Source: Hoplostethus atlanticus (Eukaryota; Chordata; Actinopteri; Trachichthyiformes; Trachichthyidae). Taken from it: a stretch of DNA of 64,000 bases. The stretch covers positions 4,308,001 through 4,372,000 of the forward strand of contig JAXDDX010000015.1 of assembly GCA_034670405.1 (NCBI GenBank), written 5' to 3'. How positions within the stretch are numbered: the stretch's first letter is position 1; every line of letters begins with the position of its first letter. The translations under genes and the position numbers were made by a program. Below the pieces are notes generated by a model, which saw only the letters and a program-made list of their open reading frames with translations, was not told the DNA's origin and did no database searches. This document shows positions 10,571-25,588 of the stretch, in pieces.

Positions 10571-13500
10571 GCTCGACGCCTGCACAGAGGGAGTTGGAGT
10601 GTTCATAGGCACACACGGAAACCGGCACAACAGGCTGGGTGATCACAGAGTCAGTTAAAAATATTTTCTGCAGAAATTCAGGTGGCGGCAAACAGTTGCA
10701 CAGTTAGAAAAGTTTCCTAACAAGACACACAGTACACACGCTATGGGCGGGAGATATCCTCTACAATCCTGTAACGAGCAAAAGCAACTTTCTGTCTTGC
10801 TATATGATTTCAAAATTCTTTGTTTCCTTTTTTTTTTTTTTACCTTCCCATGATGTAAGAATTTCTTTGTCTGCATCATAATCTGCTTACCTGTAACAGA
10901 TCTCTCTCATTGTGCACCAAATATCCCTCCTGCACCGATACAATCAGCTTGTTTCCCCTGTTCTTAACCCTCTTGATTGTGTGACTTCCCACCGTTACGG
11001 GGGGTGTTTACGCGGCCCCCGAGACAGTTCCCTCAGTCTGCCATATGTTCCTTTAATCTGATTGGAAATCTCAAGGGAGGAAAGAGCTATACTTTTTGGT
11101 GGGCGGGCAGGTAGATACCCATATCAATCATACGCCATCAACCTGCCCAGGTCCATGACATCAATACTGAGATAAGCAAGCCACTCGAGACTCAATCGGC
11201 CCACCTGCATTAATAGCGGGTATAGGCGCCTTACAGTGGGGAAGTCGCTGTGTGCTTGAGGAGCTTAAACAGCATAGCGCTATAGTTGTAATTTTGGAGC
11301 AGATGGCAGAGTTAGCAGTTAGCAAGCACATGGTCTGTGTAATAATCTGTGTGTAATTATTGGGGGCTTGCCTGGGCATTTGTGTGAAGCACAAGAGATA
11401 ATATTTCAATTAGTGCTATCATTGATTGTGCTGGAAGCCCCTTGGCAAAGGCCTTTGTGGCGGCAATCTGTGAGAGTGTTAACAGTTGAGCCTCTTGAGA
11501 GCAGGAATGTTCATTAAGGATATAGTTGTCATTTTCTTCCTCTTGAGCCACCCCGTGGTCGAGCTGCAAGTCGGCCCGCGAAACGGCGAGCAGCTCATCA
11601 GTTTTAGTCTCCATGAGTTCATCGGTCTAATATGTACCCCCTGCGAACAAAGGTGACAGGGTCTTTTCAATGGAAGGCGATGCAGAAGTCTTAATTAGAC
11701 ATTTCTGACGTGGCAAGGCGCAATCTGAACCGTTCCCCCGACCTTGTGATTGATGAATAAGACGTTTGCGGATCGATAGAGCCAATGTTGCTTAAAGTGC
11801 CACGTGACAGGCACTCACAAACAATCAAAGACAGCAGATAATGAAGAGAGTCGACAGGAGCTGTGAGCCCTGGGAAACTTTGTATTTCACTCTGTTAATT
11901 CTGTAATGACGATTTTCCATGTTATACATACTATGATAGTCTTTTAGTCTGATGATGTGCACGGCTCATTACATCCCGTAGATCCTCCCCGTACTCAGTA
12001 TCAGAGGACCAAGGTGACCTAGCTCGCATCCCCACCTTGCATCTTGGAAATCTTGCCCCTTGGCTTCGGGGCCGGTGTGTTGCGGTGACGAGGCGACTCG
12101 CAGTTGGTCGCCGATCTGCATAGAAGTAGCTTTAATTGCAATCATATCCGGAGCAGCTGTCAACACTGAGGCCTGATGCCATTTACCGAGATGACAAGAC
12201 AAGAATGCACTGGGCGTGGTGAGTGTGGTGCTTGTCTCTCTGCTTTGGCTTCTTTGTGGCAGGGCGTCACCAACGGCAGGCCAGCTGTCTGTATGATTTT
12301 TTTTTATCATGTGCACAGAATCCTTTGCAATAAAGGATTTGTAAATGACCAATCTGTGGGCTACATAGGGTTTCTTGCCCTATATTGTTATAGCTTTGAG
12401 TCGAATAACGAGCATTATAGTCCAGGAAAATGGAAGAAGATATCATTAGTGAGTGCACTGGAAACAAACTTGGCAGAGAAAGGTTTAATATGACTGTTGT
12501 TTCAGGATTTCATTTACAACCACTCTACAAAGCTCTTTGCATTGCTCCAGACTTTCCTATGCTCATTAAATTTCATGGAAGCTTATGTAGGCCCCCCTTA
12601 TAATTAATGCTCAACGCATGAGTGGCAATCTTAATAGTCTTTTAAATGGTCAATACAGAAATGAATGTTTCCCATTAATCAAAATCCCATTGCCGGGATT
12701 TCTGCAAACCCATTTTCTTAGCCCAGGTATAACACATCATTCATTTTGGCCAAAAAAAGCCATTGTCCCAAATTGAGAAATTCTTTGTTTTCCCTTCTCA
12801 TAGTGTGGAAATCTTTTGGGAGTTATTATTAGAAAAAATATATTGTTTCCCTCAAAACCCCCAAGTTTAAACCCCAAGCTTTAATGCTTTTTATTTATAT
12901 TATTGCTAAAAAAAAAAAAGATTGCTGGTCACTTTCCAAATCTGCTGGATTCCTACTAAAATCACTGACTGCTTTTTGATTGTGCCCTGAACCCAGGCCA
13001 ACACAGCCAATAGCATTCAGAATTGTAGGTGCAAATTGCTCATTATTCCACAACACTAGAAGAAAGGAACTTGAATGGCAGCCCACACTGTGAAAAAAAG
13101 ACAATTAAAAGCCCTTTCCCTTTTTTTTTTTTTTTTTTACACGTGATTGCCCATGCTAATTGGAAAAGATACAGTGGACCAGTTGTATCAGTCTTGAAAT
13201 GGGATCCATTTCTTGCCGACCCTAAAAAGGTCGTTGGGCAATAGAAAGACTTGGGACAGCAAGTGGCGTTCCCTTGCCCAAATTGTATATACGCCACACC
13301 CTCCACTCATCACATATAATACTTTTGATCTGATCTGGTTATTGGTCATTGATCTCTTCATCTAATAAGATCAGTTTAATCATGGCCTCTTCTTAAATTC
13401 CAGGTCAATAATGTGTTAATTTCTAGTAAGGCTTTAACACAAGCATGTGATGAGATATAGGGAAATTGCAGCACTAAAGAATAGGACTGGATAGCAATGC

Positions 13501-16500
13501 AACGGATATTTAAGATTACGGATAAGACGTGTTCCTAGTGTCTAGAAAGACTTTTGATATTTTGATCACTGACAGATTTACAGACCATCTTGGCCAGTGA
13601 TACAGTATTTCAGTTCTGGAGTGATATTAGTTGATATTAGTTGAATACAGCACCCATCATCTGTAACGTAGGTAAGAGACAGTTACATATCACAGTTGTA
13701 ATATTTCAAAATACTTTTGACAGTGAAAACAGCTCGCGGCATTTGTACCACACACTTTAAGTTAAGGTTTGACTGATATATCGCTATAGTGTTGTCCTTC
13801 CTGCCTGACCACAGCGACTTCTGTTAAATCTGGAAAACCACTGGAGAGTTTTAGTGTGCCATGATGGTCTGAATTCTGTTTCAGAGGCTTTTCCACCCTG
13901 ACCAGAATGCAAATCTGGAGGAAACTCTGAATCCTGCTGCCACGAAAATGGTCAAATTGAAAGACTGAATATCGGCACGATGTATCAGCTACCGGCAGCT
14001 TTAATGCTACAATATTGGTATCGGTATTGGCTTTCAAATCAGTCAAACCCTGATTTGTAATTACAAATTACAGTTCTTGATTGACCTACAGTGGGTTAGA
14101 TCACAGCATAGGCGCATCTACCCTGGGAAGATACTCTTTGTTGTCATGATGAAAATTAGATCTGGTCTTTTAAGGACTGAAGCTCATTGCATGAAATATA
14201 ATCAGGATCTGAGCGGTGATTACAAATTCCACATGACCCGTAAAACGTATTTGACTCGTATCAACTGTGATCCTACACTCCACAGCCGTACTTCACATGT
14301 CTGCAGGCCGTGTGCGTGCATAGGAAGCCCCGCTCCTGCAGCATGTTCTGCCTTTTGCATTGCACATAGGCGATAATGACTCACATTCAGCTGCTTGACT
14401 TGGACTAGTAAATCTTTTTTTCCCCCCTTTTTTTTTTCTACGGGTCACAGTCACAAGCCGCGTGATATATAGCGGAACACAGAATTGCTTTGGCTTCGCT
14501 TTATTGGCGTGCACCGCCATCTTGAGCTTGTTCGGGTGAGCAAGAACATCCAATTTGCATCAATGTCAGGTCCATCTTGTCTGAACAAAACGGACTGACT
14601 CCGTGTTCGTCGTAGTGCCGAACATGTTGCTGAGGATTATTCTTCGGTCACATGTTGTATTATGTCATTTAATAAGTATTTCTCTATCCGTTGGTCGGTC
14701 TATCCGTCATGTAGACCATCTCCTATATAGCCGAAGTGCAACATCAGAGGCACTTTTCACGGCTTCTGTTTAGACTCGCTCTGGTATTTTCAGCCTCATA
14801 TGACAGCCCTTTTTGCCACATCAAGAGATCATTGCAGCCCGCTGCTCAAAGTGAAAGCACACTCCAGGCTGTAAAAGAAAGAGCATGTGTACCACTTAAT
14901 CATTTTTAAGTGAGACTCAAATCTAACTTTGAGGCCAGTCTATAATTTATATATCTACATAACATCTCCAAGACAGACATCAACAGACTCTTTGGAAATG
15001 CGAATGAATATGCGGTTCCCCTTCGTTTTTTGACAACTTTATGAAGTGAAAAATGACTTTTTTTTGGGAGTTCAGAGATGGAGCTCCGAGGTAGAGGAGA
15101 CATTTCCCCCACAAAAGCCCGGAACTGTTTTTCTTAACCTGCACGAAGGGGGCAGAACATTTTGATTGACAAAGGAGCTCAAGGTATTTCCGACTTGCTC
15201 TAATTGTGCGAATTGCTCTCCCCCATAATAATTGAGAGCGCTATTAGTCTTCTCATGAAAGATGCTGTAGGTCCTGCGCCAGCGACTTGTTAGGCCTTTT
15301 GTACAAGCTGCTGACAGAGCGATGGAAACACTCGAGATGAGCCGCCGGTTTCTAACACCTTTTGCGTAAAGCCTTTACAACAGCTCCATGCTAGATGGCA
15401 TATTCACAGGTACAGATTCAGCTCTTGTTCAGCTATTAGAAAAAACACAGACATCAAATGGCCTCGAAATAGGACGTCTCGATGTGAGAAGAAGGACGGT
15501 GGATAGACATTTTAATAGGAAGGACAGATTTAAACTACTTTCAGGTTTCACTGACCAGCCAACCAGCATAGTCACCAAATGACAGAATAGGCCAATTTGA
15601 TTTATTTTTCCTCTGCAGAGCAAAATCATAAGATGTGCTTTGTTTTTGATGTTTTTTTTTTTTTTACTGCTTTTAGAACTGCAGAGCAATCTGTTCAGAG
15701 TGATCAAAAAATAATGTTTTTATAGCATTAAGCTTATTTGGGGTCAACGTTTTTGGTTGTGGCTAGGTTCCACCTCTCCGAGACCTGTCTACCGTAAAGC
15801 GGGTGACTTGGACGGTTTGGCCACTTAGCAGATGTGATCTAAAATCCAACCTCAAATATTGGCATCCAACTGCAATACTTCCAACCGCTTCCACCTATTC
15901 CTCCGGCTTAGTTTTAGCCATCTGTCGCGAGGCAGCAAAGGAGCAATAAGAGACTCTTGCTCGCAGTCTGCCTTCTCTTTCATCACTTTGTTTTGGAATA
16001 TATTAATTGCACCCCACGCTACACGTAGACAATGCGATCCAGATATTTGCTTCTCCCCAGACCTCCAGCCTCGTCTCCTTTTCCTCTACAGCTCAATCAT
16101 CTTTTTACCGGCTAACGACGAGAGCTGTAGAGTTCTGTTAATGTAGACGGATGAACACGAACAGCAGACAGCACTCTGTGTGTGTATATGGTCTGATCTC
16201 TTAAATGACATGTTATGCAATATATCTCGGTATTACATGAGTTTATGCGAGCCACAGTGGAAACTGTATTAGTAGGTGAAGTGCTCCCATCAGCAATACA
16301 ATCTCTGTATCTGACCTTTTTTTTTTTTGCTGTTGTTGTTGTTGTTGCTGAATAAGACGGGCTTTGATAGGAAAACCACCTCGCGCAGCGTTGCCAATAA
16401 TTCTGGAAGGTGGCCCCCTGTGGTCAGAGTCAGAGTGTGGTCATTACAGGAGGCATGCGGATTATCCCTCCCTCGCCATCCAAACACACATTAACACTCC

Positions 16501-19500
16501 ACTTGCCAACTGCAATACAAACACCCGCCACCCACATTTAATTGCCTCGCAAGCTCAGGTGGCGATTTGCATCCTCTCTTGTACATCAACACAGTTACCG
16601 TCTCAGTACACCCACGCGCTTGTGTAGAAGTCAAGCTACTTTCTTTTTTTTTGCTCTGATTTCGGCCGGAGCAGGAGTTTGATTTCAAGGTCACCCTGCT
16701 GAACTCTATTGTATTCATATGAGTAGCATGGGTCTGTGCTGAGAGTATGCTGCAGCAGTCTTGTGTCCTTGTCCTAGTCCACGTCAGATGCATCTACCTG
16801 CACAATTAATGAAAATAGATTGCCAACCACAAGAAACCAGAACCCCCAAAAGGAGAGACCAGATGTGCCATTAGTCTGATAAGACACTGAAAATCCAGCA
16901 AGAGAAGGGACTTGTTGCATAACATCATCTCTCTCTCTGTCTCTCTCTGTCTCCCATCATCCCTGCTACTCCTCACTGCATCCCAGCTAATAAAGCAGAA
17001 ATGGCTTTTCCTGCAATTTTATATCATTACCTTGGGTCTGAGAAACAAAATAATACGTATACATTTTCTAGTAATGTATTCTCTAGTGCCCCACTCACAA
17101 CTAAAGAGCCACAGGCTGTTTAGGAGGCGTCTCTAGCAGCCAAAAAGAACCACCGCTCTGACTGGCAGGCAGTAGTGGAAGCTCCTGCCATTGGTTGACT
17201 CCAGTAAAGTCGGCTTTCTACATCACAAACCGACCACGTTCTGACTGGCCCGTTTCAGAGGCAACATTTTTTTCTAAATGCAACTTTGGAAAAACAACAA
17301 ATAGTACAATTTGTCACTTCATTATCACTTTACTGTGAAGGAGGAGCATCTAAGAGTGTAAAACCCATGAGAAATATCAGATTATCCATTTCTAAAGACC
17401 CCCCCCCCCCTTTTTAATAACCTTTAATTGACATACATGGCTGCTCAAAATCCTTGTGATTTTTACTGATTGTTACTATATTTGGTAGAATATTTTGGGA
17501 TTATATCAGAGAGGTATAAAGGATTTTCAGGGCCCAGTGTTGTGATGGACGCCAGGGCCTCAGCACAAACAAACCAAGAGCCCTCATCTCTCTTCTCGTC
17601 ACTCTCTTGAGGACTCTATCACCGGATTTATTTCAAGAAAGTACAAAAAAACCCAACTTAAATTCAGCCGATAGATTTTCTTTCAGACGATTATGTTAAG
17701 GATATTTTACAAAAATCGGCTGATGCGAAATTCAATTTGAACTTTCTCAGATTGGGACGGTCATATCCTTGAGGCTAGCCTGCAGCTATTCTGAAGGCCG
17801 CGCATTGGCAATGCCCTCCGGGAGGGAGAACGCCAGCCCGCTTCCCATCCATTATGCCTCTTTCTGCATGGGTGTCCCGGACGGCAAAAGAGGGAGAAAA
17901 AAGATGTCGACACTCGCCTTCTGTGCGTTCATCTCGCTCAGTGTTGCCGATTGACAGTGGCCTATTTCGCTTTCATGGTAATAGCTGTGCTGTTTGTCGC
18001 CGAGGGGTTTATTTAGGCTGATTGGCGAAAGGTTGCAGCGTCTCTTTTTTTTTTTTTCCTCCCTCCCGCACTCTTATGTCTCCCTATCAGCAACTGTCAG
18101 CTGAAGCCCATTCAGAGCGGCACACCGTCTTATCATAAACGGTGTAATGCATCCTCATGGTACATGAGCTTGTTGTACACACTCCCACACAGAGCAGATG
18201 TGGGATGGACAAGTTCATTGGTATGTACGCGGCGTGCTAAAAAAAGGCAAGCCCACACTGGGATCATCAATAGGCTGACACACTGTTGCGGTGGTGGAGC
18301 ACAGAGGTTAAAATAATATCTAAATCAGGAAATTCTGCGAGCCACGAGAGTGAAATGAATCACTCCTGTCTCATAGCATTTTCTACAGCACCTCTTTGAA
18401 AACCCTGACACTCCGTATCTCTCTCGCCAGATGGTGGGCCTCTTGGAAGTTGTTTTCACTGGGGTTCTTTTTGCTCCACCACTAGGTACTGCGAGTACGG
18501 GGAAATAATATCGCCATTAGTATGCAAAGAGGCGGTAAAGGGCTTTTTTTTTTTTTTCATAAACCTTGGGCTCGTTTGCTTTGTGACTCATTGTCAGATT
18601 TCTGCATGCCCCAAATGGGTAATTCAAATGAGACCTTCTTATGGGGTGAAAATTGCAATATTAAAATCAATACTGTATAATATTTGCAGTTATTGTGTTG
18701 CTAGTGTTTGTGTTGTATCTACTACCCTGAGAGAGATAGAAATTCAATGGGAGGTTAGCAGTGTGTGACATTGCAATCCTTACAAAATATCTGGAATTAA
18801 AGGGGGGATAAAAGCAGTGTTTGATTGCAATTCCTAACACACATGGGAATGTATTGCATTTGACGCGCAGCCAGTCCAGAAATGGATTTTTTGTCTGCAC
18901 AGTACATTTTTTTCCCAAGCCAAATAATTTGAGATAAAACTCCTCTCATTCCACCGCTCCATGTCCTTTTTTCTGACAGGTAGCTGTCAAACTAAAGGGA
19001 ATGTCTAAATGTGGCACTACAGTGGTTCTTTTTATAATACTACCTTTTGGGTTTGGGTGACAAAGTTTGCAAAGTGCATCACAAGAAAGACATGGAAACA
19101 AGGTGACAGCAAGAAGGCAGCAAAAGCGAAGACAGCCATAGAGATGGGGTGGGACAGGACTCTGGTAAAGGGGGGGGGGGGTGTATACCAACAAACCAAT
19201 ATGTAGCAAACCCATCATGGGGACGGTCTGCATTTTATTGGCATGGTTTCGGTCGACCCCCCCGGTCAACTCCACCCCCTAGAGGGCAGGTAAACACCAA
19301 TAAATGCTAAACCGTTGGGAACGTTTCCAACAAACAAGACCCCCACCCACAGGGAATGAGGCTGTGTGTAAACGGTTTGATGAGCATGAAAACCACATAA
19401 ACTAGATGCCTTGGCAAGAGCTCAACAGAGCTGAGTACGTATAGGCGGCTCACTCTGGCAACTACACCTGCGCACGACCAATAATCAGAAACTGTGCAAA

Positions 19501-22500
19501 TCATTTTGATGGGACCTATATTCCTCCCTGCATTTAAAAAACATGTTTGCTACCTGTTCCTGGCTCTGGGGTGCGATTTTCACCCAAAGGAATTCTCCGC
19601 CAATGTTATTCAAGCGTGGTATGATGCATGGTTTCATCACCCCAGTTTAATTAAGAAATGCACCGGAGTCCCCCATGTAATGAGACAAAATGACAGGTTT
19701 TTTAATATTGTTGTTGAATAGAAGTTGATGCAAATTGCTAAAGATACAGCCATACTGTGCATAATTCAGTCCGACTTGTGGTCATGTTATTCGGGTTTCA
19801 AGTTTCACATCACATTAGACTCAATTTTACATTTTTTTTTGTTTGCATCTGTGCCAGATCTTTATTAAATAAAATCTGCTTCTGGAGACACCTAGATTTT
19901 CATCTCAGTTCATAAATAAACGCTTTGCTGAAGCAAGCAAATTGATGGAAACAATCACACCCCAGTGGAGACTGGACTGGTGCTCGACGGCGCCTCAGAC
20001 AGGCTTTATTATTAGACACACACTCTGACCCGCTTGACCTTTTTGACCCTCCAACCTGAGTTAAAGCAGGACGTCATTAAGCACTCAAGGTCAGAACAGG
20101 TACACAGCACGTAATGACAGGGAGGACTGCATGCTTCACTTGAGGAGAGGCGGATGGAGAGTGTTAAGGTGTCTATATTTATCAAGAGTACCTTTTCCTG
20201 AGCCGCTGTCCCTTGCCGTTCAGGCAGCCATTTCTTTACTAGGGCTCTTTATTTGTTAAAAGCAGTAGCTGTACAAGCTGAGCTCTTCCCATCCTCTCCA
20301 CCTGTGTGCTGTCATGGCTTGCTATTACTAGCAGTAATTACTAGGGATTCCACCATGAAGGTGCATTGGGAGGAAATGTACTGTAAATATGTAATCTTTT
20401 ACACATACTTTGTCATAGCAGAATATGAGATCACCTGATTGCACCTTGTGCAGCGGGGTGGAAAAAGGAGCACATATCAATCCACGCCAACACACTCAGT
20501 GTGATTTGATTGTTTTAAATCCTTTTTTTTTTTTTTTTTTTTTTGCACAAGCTACAGCAGGCAATCAGGTCAGTCAGCGATGGCCGCGAACCCGTTCACT
20601 GAGGCCGACTGGTCGGTCAGGCCGAGACCTGCAGCAGATTGAAAAGTAACAGGGGGCGCTGCTCTACGTGAGGCGTGGGTCTCTCACCTATTACACCGAG
20701 CCTCCAGCTTCCTACCTGGCCCGCTTCAGCTGCTTGCTGTGTCTGTTTTTTTTTTCAATTAAATGTTAATGGGGCCTCTTGTGAAATTATTTTTGTGGGA
20801 CATGTGTGGCGGTGGGGGGGCGGAGGTTGGCGTGTTTTGCATGCGCTTAACTAAGTCAAGCAAGTTGGTTGTAAAGTTAATTAACAGTAACTCCTAAGTG
20901 GTTGTGATTTTAAATCCCCCACAAACCCCCTGCAGCAAGCCGGAGGGGAGGCTTGTGATTTGGATTTCTCTTAAGTGGCTCTCCCACCTACGTGCTCACA
21001 TGAATCACTTCATCATTTTGGCTTTCACACCGAATCCTACACGGGCAAAAAAAACAACTATGCAGGAGCGGAGCTAAGTCTGCATAAACTCAAATCACGT
21101 TTTAAGCTTGAAAAAGTCATATCCCCCCTCTCCCAGATGCAATGAAATAATCCGTCGGAGCCAGGGCATGCGATTGGCTGTGCCGGGACCCCGTTTCGCA
21201 GTGAACTTGTAAAGTTACGTCAGGCTTCCATCGAGGGGATAAAATAGAGGTGGCTGTAGTGTAATGCTTGGCAACCAATCACTCCTCTGTCTGTTTCCCA
21301 GCTCAAGTCACTAGTGGAAGTCCGGCCATCAATATTCTCTCTCCCTCCTTCCTTCCCTCCCTCTTCAGTCTTGTGGCAGACAAAGTGCTTTATTAGATAA
21401 ACAGCGAAGGAGCCCTGCATTCAAAGGTGGAAGTCAGAAATCCCCTCCTCGGTGTGTTCCGGCGGTCCACCTCGGAAAAAACACACGGACACCCGCAAGA
21501 GGAAATCCTGCTCCCTGTGCAACAGCTAATGTTATTTTGAGGATTATAAACGGTAAAAGTAACGCTGTTTACTGTCTAGTTTCCTAATTCCGTTTTTAAA
21601 GGGGTGTGCCGTTACATTTTTCCTAGCAGGAAGTCGGAATTTCTGGCGTTCCAGCCTCTACGGTACGCAGCATTAGGAGCGAGAGGAGGTGGAACAGCAG
21701 GGCTTTTTTTTTTTTTTTTTTAAAGTCTTGAAGTGGTGTGGGGAGGTCGCGGTAAACCCAAACTGAAAACAAGAGATTATCTTGTTTAGATACAGACGCA
21801 GAGGGGAGAGGTGGAAAGAGAGGGGAGAGAAAGTGAGTTTGTTTTTCTTTTTGTAATTACAATCTCAGCATCCGATCAATCTTGCTTTCTCACGCGCTCC
21901 GCCGAAAATTAAAATGTCTCCAAAACGGGGGGCCCCCGCTCTCCTGAAAATGAGACGCTGGAGATTCTTGCATTGTTGTTGATAATATTTTGTTGGGCAA
22001 GTAGAACGCAGTCTCAACAACTCCAGTGTACTTGTGGCGGTCCCAGATTGAAGTAGGTGTATGTGAAGGTGATTGAGATAGAGGGTGGAATAACATAATG
22101 GCCTGCTTATTATCTTTGAAATGGCACATTTTTTATATTTGGAATTTCTAAATCCCATAGAAAGTTGCAGAATATAGTCAGTGTTTTTTATTATGCACAC
22201 ACACACGCTGTGTCTTTGTCAAGCTTGAATAGAAACGTGCTGTTGGCTCTTTCCTGTTTGCCACTTGGAGAGCTTCATTTTGCTTGTATTCCCCTACCGA
22301 TGCAGTGCTGTGCCCCTCACACACACACACACACACCTCTCCCCTCCGGTCAGACAACAGCTTAACAGCATGTCTCCTAATACATGGCTAAGTCACGCCC
22401 TCTCTATTCGTAATGGAGGGGGCTTAAATATGGGTTTTTATCCCCATGTATATCTGCAGTCGGTCAGTGAAGCAGCGGTTTTAGTTCATGCACATAAATC

Positions 22501-24500
22501 GTGAATACACAGGGCAGTTAAAATATCAGGTTGCCAGTTTTTCATGGGCCTCATGCTAATCCATTGTTTTCCACTCTCACCGACACAAAGGTGCAGCACA
22601 AAGTGTGGACGGCTCCAGACATCAAGGATAAATTATTAAAGTATGTCCTGAATGGTAAACACAGTCCTCACACGTAAGTAAGTAACCATGTCTTCGCCCA
22701 CAAATGATGTAGTCCCCCCCCCGTCTGGGCCAATCGGTAACAAATACGTCACCTTGTGTTGACCTGTGGGTGAATCAGTGTCATTTTGAAAATGTCAGAA
22801 GGCAGTGGTGCGATGGCTCATTTCCCCAAGTATCGTCCAAATCGGATTCCCGGTGTCTGAGATGTCACGTTTCACATACATACGTACCAATGAGCAAATG
22901 AACGGACAGAGACCAATCCATAGAAAGGAAGTCCAAGTTTTTTTTGTATGGCCCAAAATCACAGTTAACAGTGTCAGAGGGCTTCACGATGCCCACATTA
23001 TGAAGACGATAAAGGCAAAAGAAACACCGTCCAACCCTGGACTGAGAAGAATTAGCGTATGGCCAAGATTTTTTTTTCCTCACCGCACTTTTCAGAGTGG
23101 TGATTATCCAGGACTGTAGACAGGCTCTAATGGCTTATTGTCAACATCTCTATCACGACCACCGCCGAAACCACCACCACAACAACAAACGCCTTTTATA
23201 CCGAGTACAGATTTGAAGCGCGGCAGATGTAATCGCCGGAGTTATTTTTGAAAAGCCGTCGAGGTGCCATGATAGAGAAGCGACGACGGGTACGAGTGCG
23301 TCGTGAATTCCCTCTCTTCGGAGCTCTCAACAAACTTTTGGTTGTTGATGCCGTTTAGTTTTTGGAATGTAACTTGCTGGGATTTTTGGCACATGCTTCA
23401 AGCTGAAAAACACTCCCCAGAAAAAGCACAGGTACCTGCACCTAGTACCGAGTGTTCCATAAGACAGATTCAGCCTAACCTCTGAAGTCTAGGCTGCATT
23501 ATCTCGAGCTGGTCTTCTCATCTTCTCGAGTGGGATCTCCTTTTTCGCAATTTCTTCACTTCACTCTACCCCCAGGGAGAAAGTAAATGATATTATTGAA
23601 ATTAGCAGTGTGCAAACCAAGAGAGCATCTGTGTACAGCAGCGGGGCGTAGCAAGTGGCCTAATCCTATTACGGGACACATAGACGAGCAGACTTCTGCC
23701 TGCCAATCTAATAGAGGTCCAGTCTGTTTGGAGAGTAAACACTTTATTCTTCTAAGCGAGGAGTGCCGGACCTGCTCGTGGGCAGCGTTTTCCCTCACAT
23801 TCGCACGTCTTTTTTGTCAATTCCTTACGTGGGAAAGAGCCACCTACGCCACATGCCAAGATTGAGGTAACCCACAATGCAAAATCCGAGGACAAAGGCT
23901 TTGTTAACATCGCTTTGATTCAAGGCTTTTACATTTTCCGCTCAAGTAATGCCCCCGTCAAGTAATATTTACGTGGGAGTGGTATTAAACGGGGACCTCA
24001 TTGAAGTGAGAATCCCCCCCGTTGCCGAAACCTTTACATCTTCAAGAGGTACATTCAAATTGGGATCAGTGTCTCTGATATTAATCTTATATTAATCTGG
24101 ATTTGACCCTTACCATGCAGAAATGAACCATTTTTAAGTGTGAAGTAATGCCACATTGCCTGAAGTGGAATAAAAAGATACATGGTAAAAAAACTTTTTC
24201 TCTCCCAAAAGAAATTGCAGACAGTCTAGCAAGGCAAAAAATAAATAAATAAAGAACTGGGTACTTCCACAGCTACATACCTGAAAACATTTTTTTTTTC
24301 ATCAGTCAAACGCAAGGAACAAAGTTCAAAATGTTCTGCCTGAAATGACTGGGATGTGCATGGGACCAATATACGGGGAGATTATTTGCAGTGGCCTCAT
24401 ATAGGTCCTGAGATATATCCAGCCAAGGAGACGGCACATTCTTGCTGGCCATAAGGGGGCTGTCATGTCATTATCCACACGAAGTAGCTTTAGCATTCAG
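10571..24500. other. Long non-coding stretch with simple repeats only
   Basis: No exon, RNA gene or mobile element could be supported in about 14 kb. Visible low-complexity tracts are T-runs (10829, 13120, 15652, 18046, 18546, 20522, 21704), a TGT microsatellite (16331-16346), a C-run (17400-17410), a G-run (19170-19180) and a CA run (22318-22336). Open frames of 60-127 codons occur in all frames without domains. This fits a vertebrate intron or gene-poor intergenic region. Confidence 0.5.
22318..22336 (+). repeat. CA dinucleotide microsatellite
   Basis: An uninterrupted CA run of about nine units. Confidence 0.9.
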
Positions 24501-25296
24501 GAACGGCTAACGGTAATGAACTGCACCCCGTCCCTGTAACTCAAGGTCTAGTGCTCGAGGACCGCTCACACGACACGATTATGTGCATATGTTATCACAG
24601 CGCCGAGATCTGTCTTCACCTTGGATTTAGTCTCCCACATCTGTGTCGATCAAACCTTTCCCTCAGCCCTCCCCGACCGCGGATCCCTCTCAGAAATAAA
24701 TTACCCCGGCATTACTTGATCTTTGCACCATTTCACACTTTTGCGGCGAAACCGCACCGAAACCCGCGCCGCCGCTTCCCGGCACATCTCCAGGAACCCG
24801 CTTCGAATGGCGTCGCTCTGCACGGTGCGTTAACCGACCCCGAAGAAGACCACGGACAATCCCATTGTCATTAACTCGGGAAAGGCCTTTAAATACAATA
24901 CTCGCGCTGAAGGTTGGCTATCAGCTCGCCGCACGCAGGAAATGCAATTACGGCGGATTAGCCGGACAAATTGAAAACGGATTTGCGTACTTTCACATGA
25001 GAAAGACAGAGAAATGAAAGGAAAGAGAAGGGGAAAAGATTGTTGTCTAAATATCACTATGATCTTGTGTGACCTTTTAGTCGCCGGCCGAGCCGCACAA
25101 GACGTTATTTGGAGGAGCCTAATGAATACACTGTTTGTCATTTCCCCTTCTCAGACTAAAGGAAATGGATTACCGGCATCAGACTGAAGACATTTGTATG
25201 CAACAAACAGACACAATGCGCATCTCAACAATGGCTCTCCAAACATGTCCTTAAATGTTTCCCCCCAGCCGCCACACACTCGCTCGCTGTCTCGCT

Positions 25297-25320
25297 CACA
25301 CACACACACACACACACACA
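25297..25320 (+). repeat. CA dinucleotide microsatellite, 12 units
   Basis: A perfect CA run, preceded by CGCTCGCT-type repeats and followed by TACACATA. Confidence 0.92.
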
Positions 25321-25548
25321 TACACATATCTACCAAGTTCAGCAGGGGAGTTAAGGTCATGGATCTCTTTGTGCTCTTCTGGTGCCTGTCAGACTCGAGA
25401 GAAATGAAAGCCGTTCAGAGAAGACCGCGGAGCGGCGCTCACTGCATTACGCCGATAACGTCCCCCTTGCCTGATGGTACCTGATGCAACCCGCTCTCCC
25501 CCACCTCTCGTTTTGTTGAGACTTTTAAGATATTGTTGGGTCGGCTGT

Positions 25549-25588
25549 GGGGGGGGGGGGGGGGGGGTGGGTGTGTGGGAGGGGGCGG
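25549..25588 (+). repeat. Poly-G tract, G-quadruplex candidate
   Basis: About 19 consecutive G residues, followed by TGGGTGTGTGGGAGGGGGCGG. Four or more closely spaced G-runs are present, which satisfies the usual sequence rule for an intramolecular G-quadruplex. The exact G count is prone to sequencing error. Confidence 0.75.

Noticed and set aside
10109-10630. 173-codon open frame on the minus strand
   Set aside because: It overlaps the CpG-rich block, where stop codons are scarce in all frames, and overlapping frames exist on both strands. No domain was recognised.
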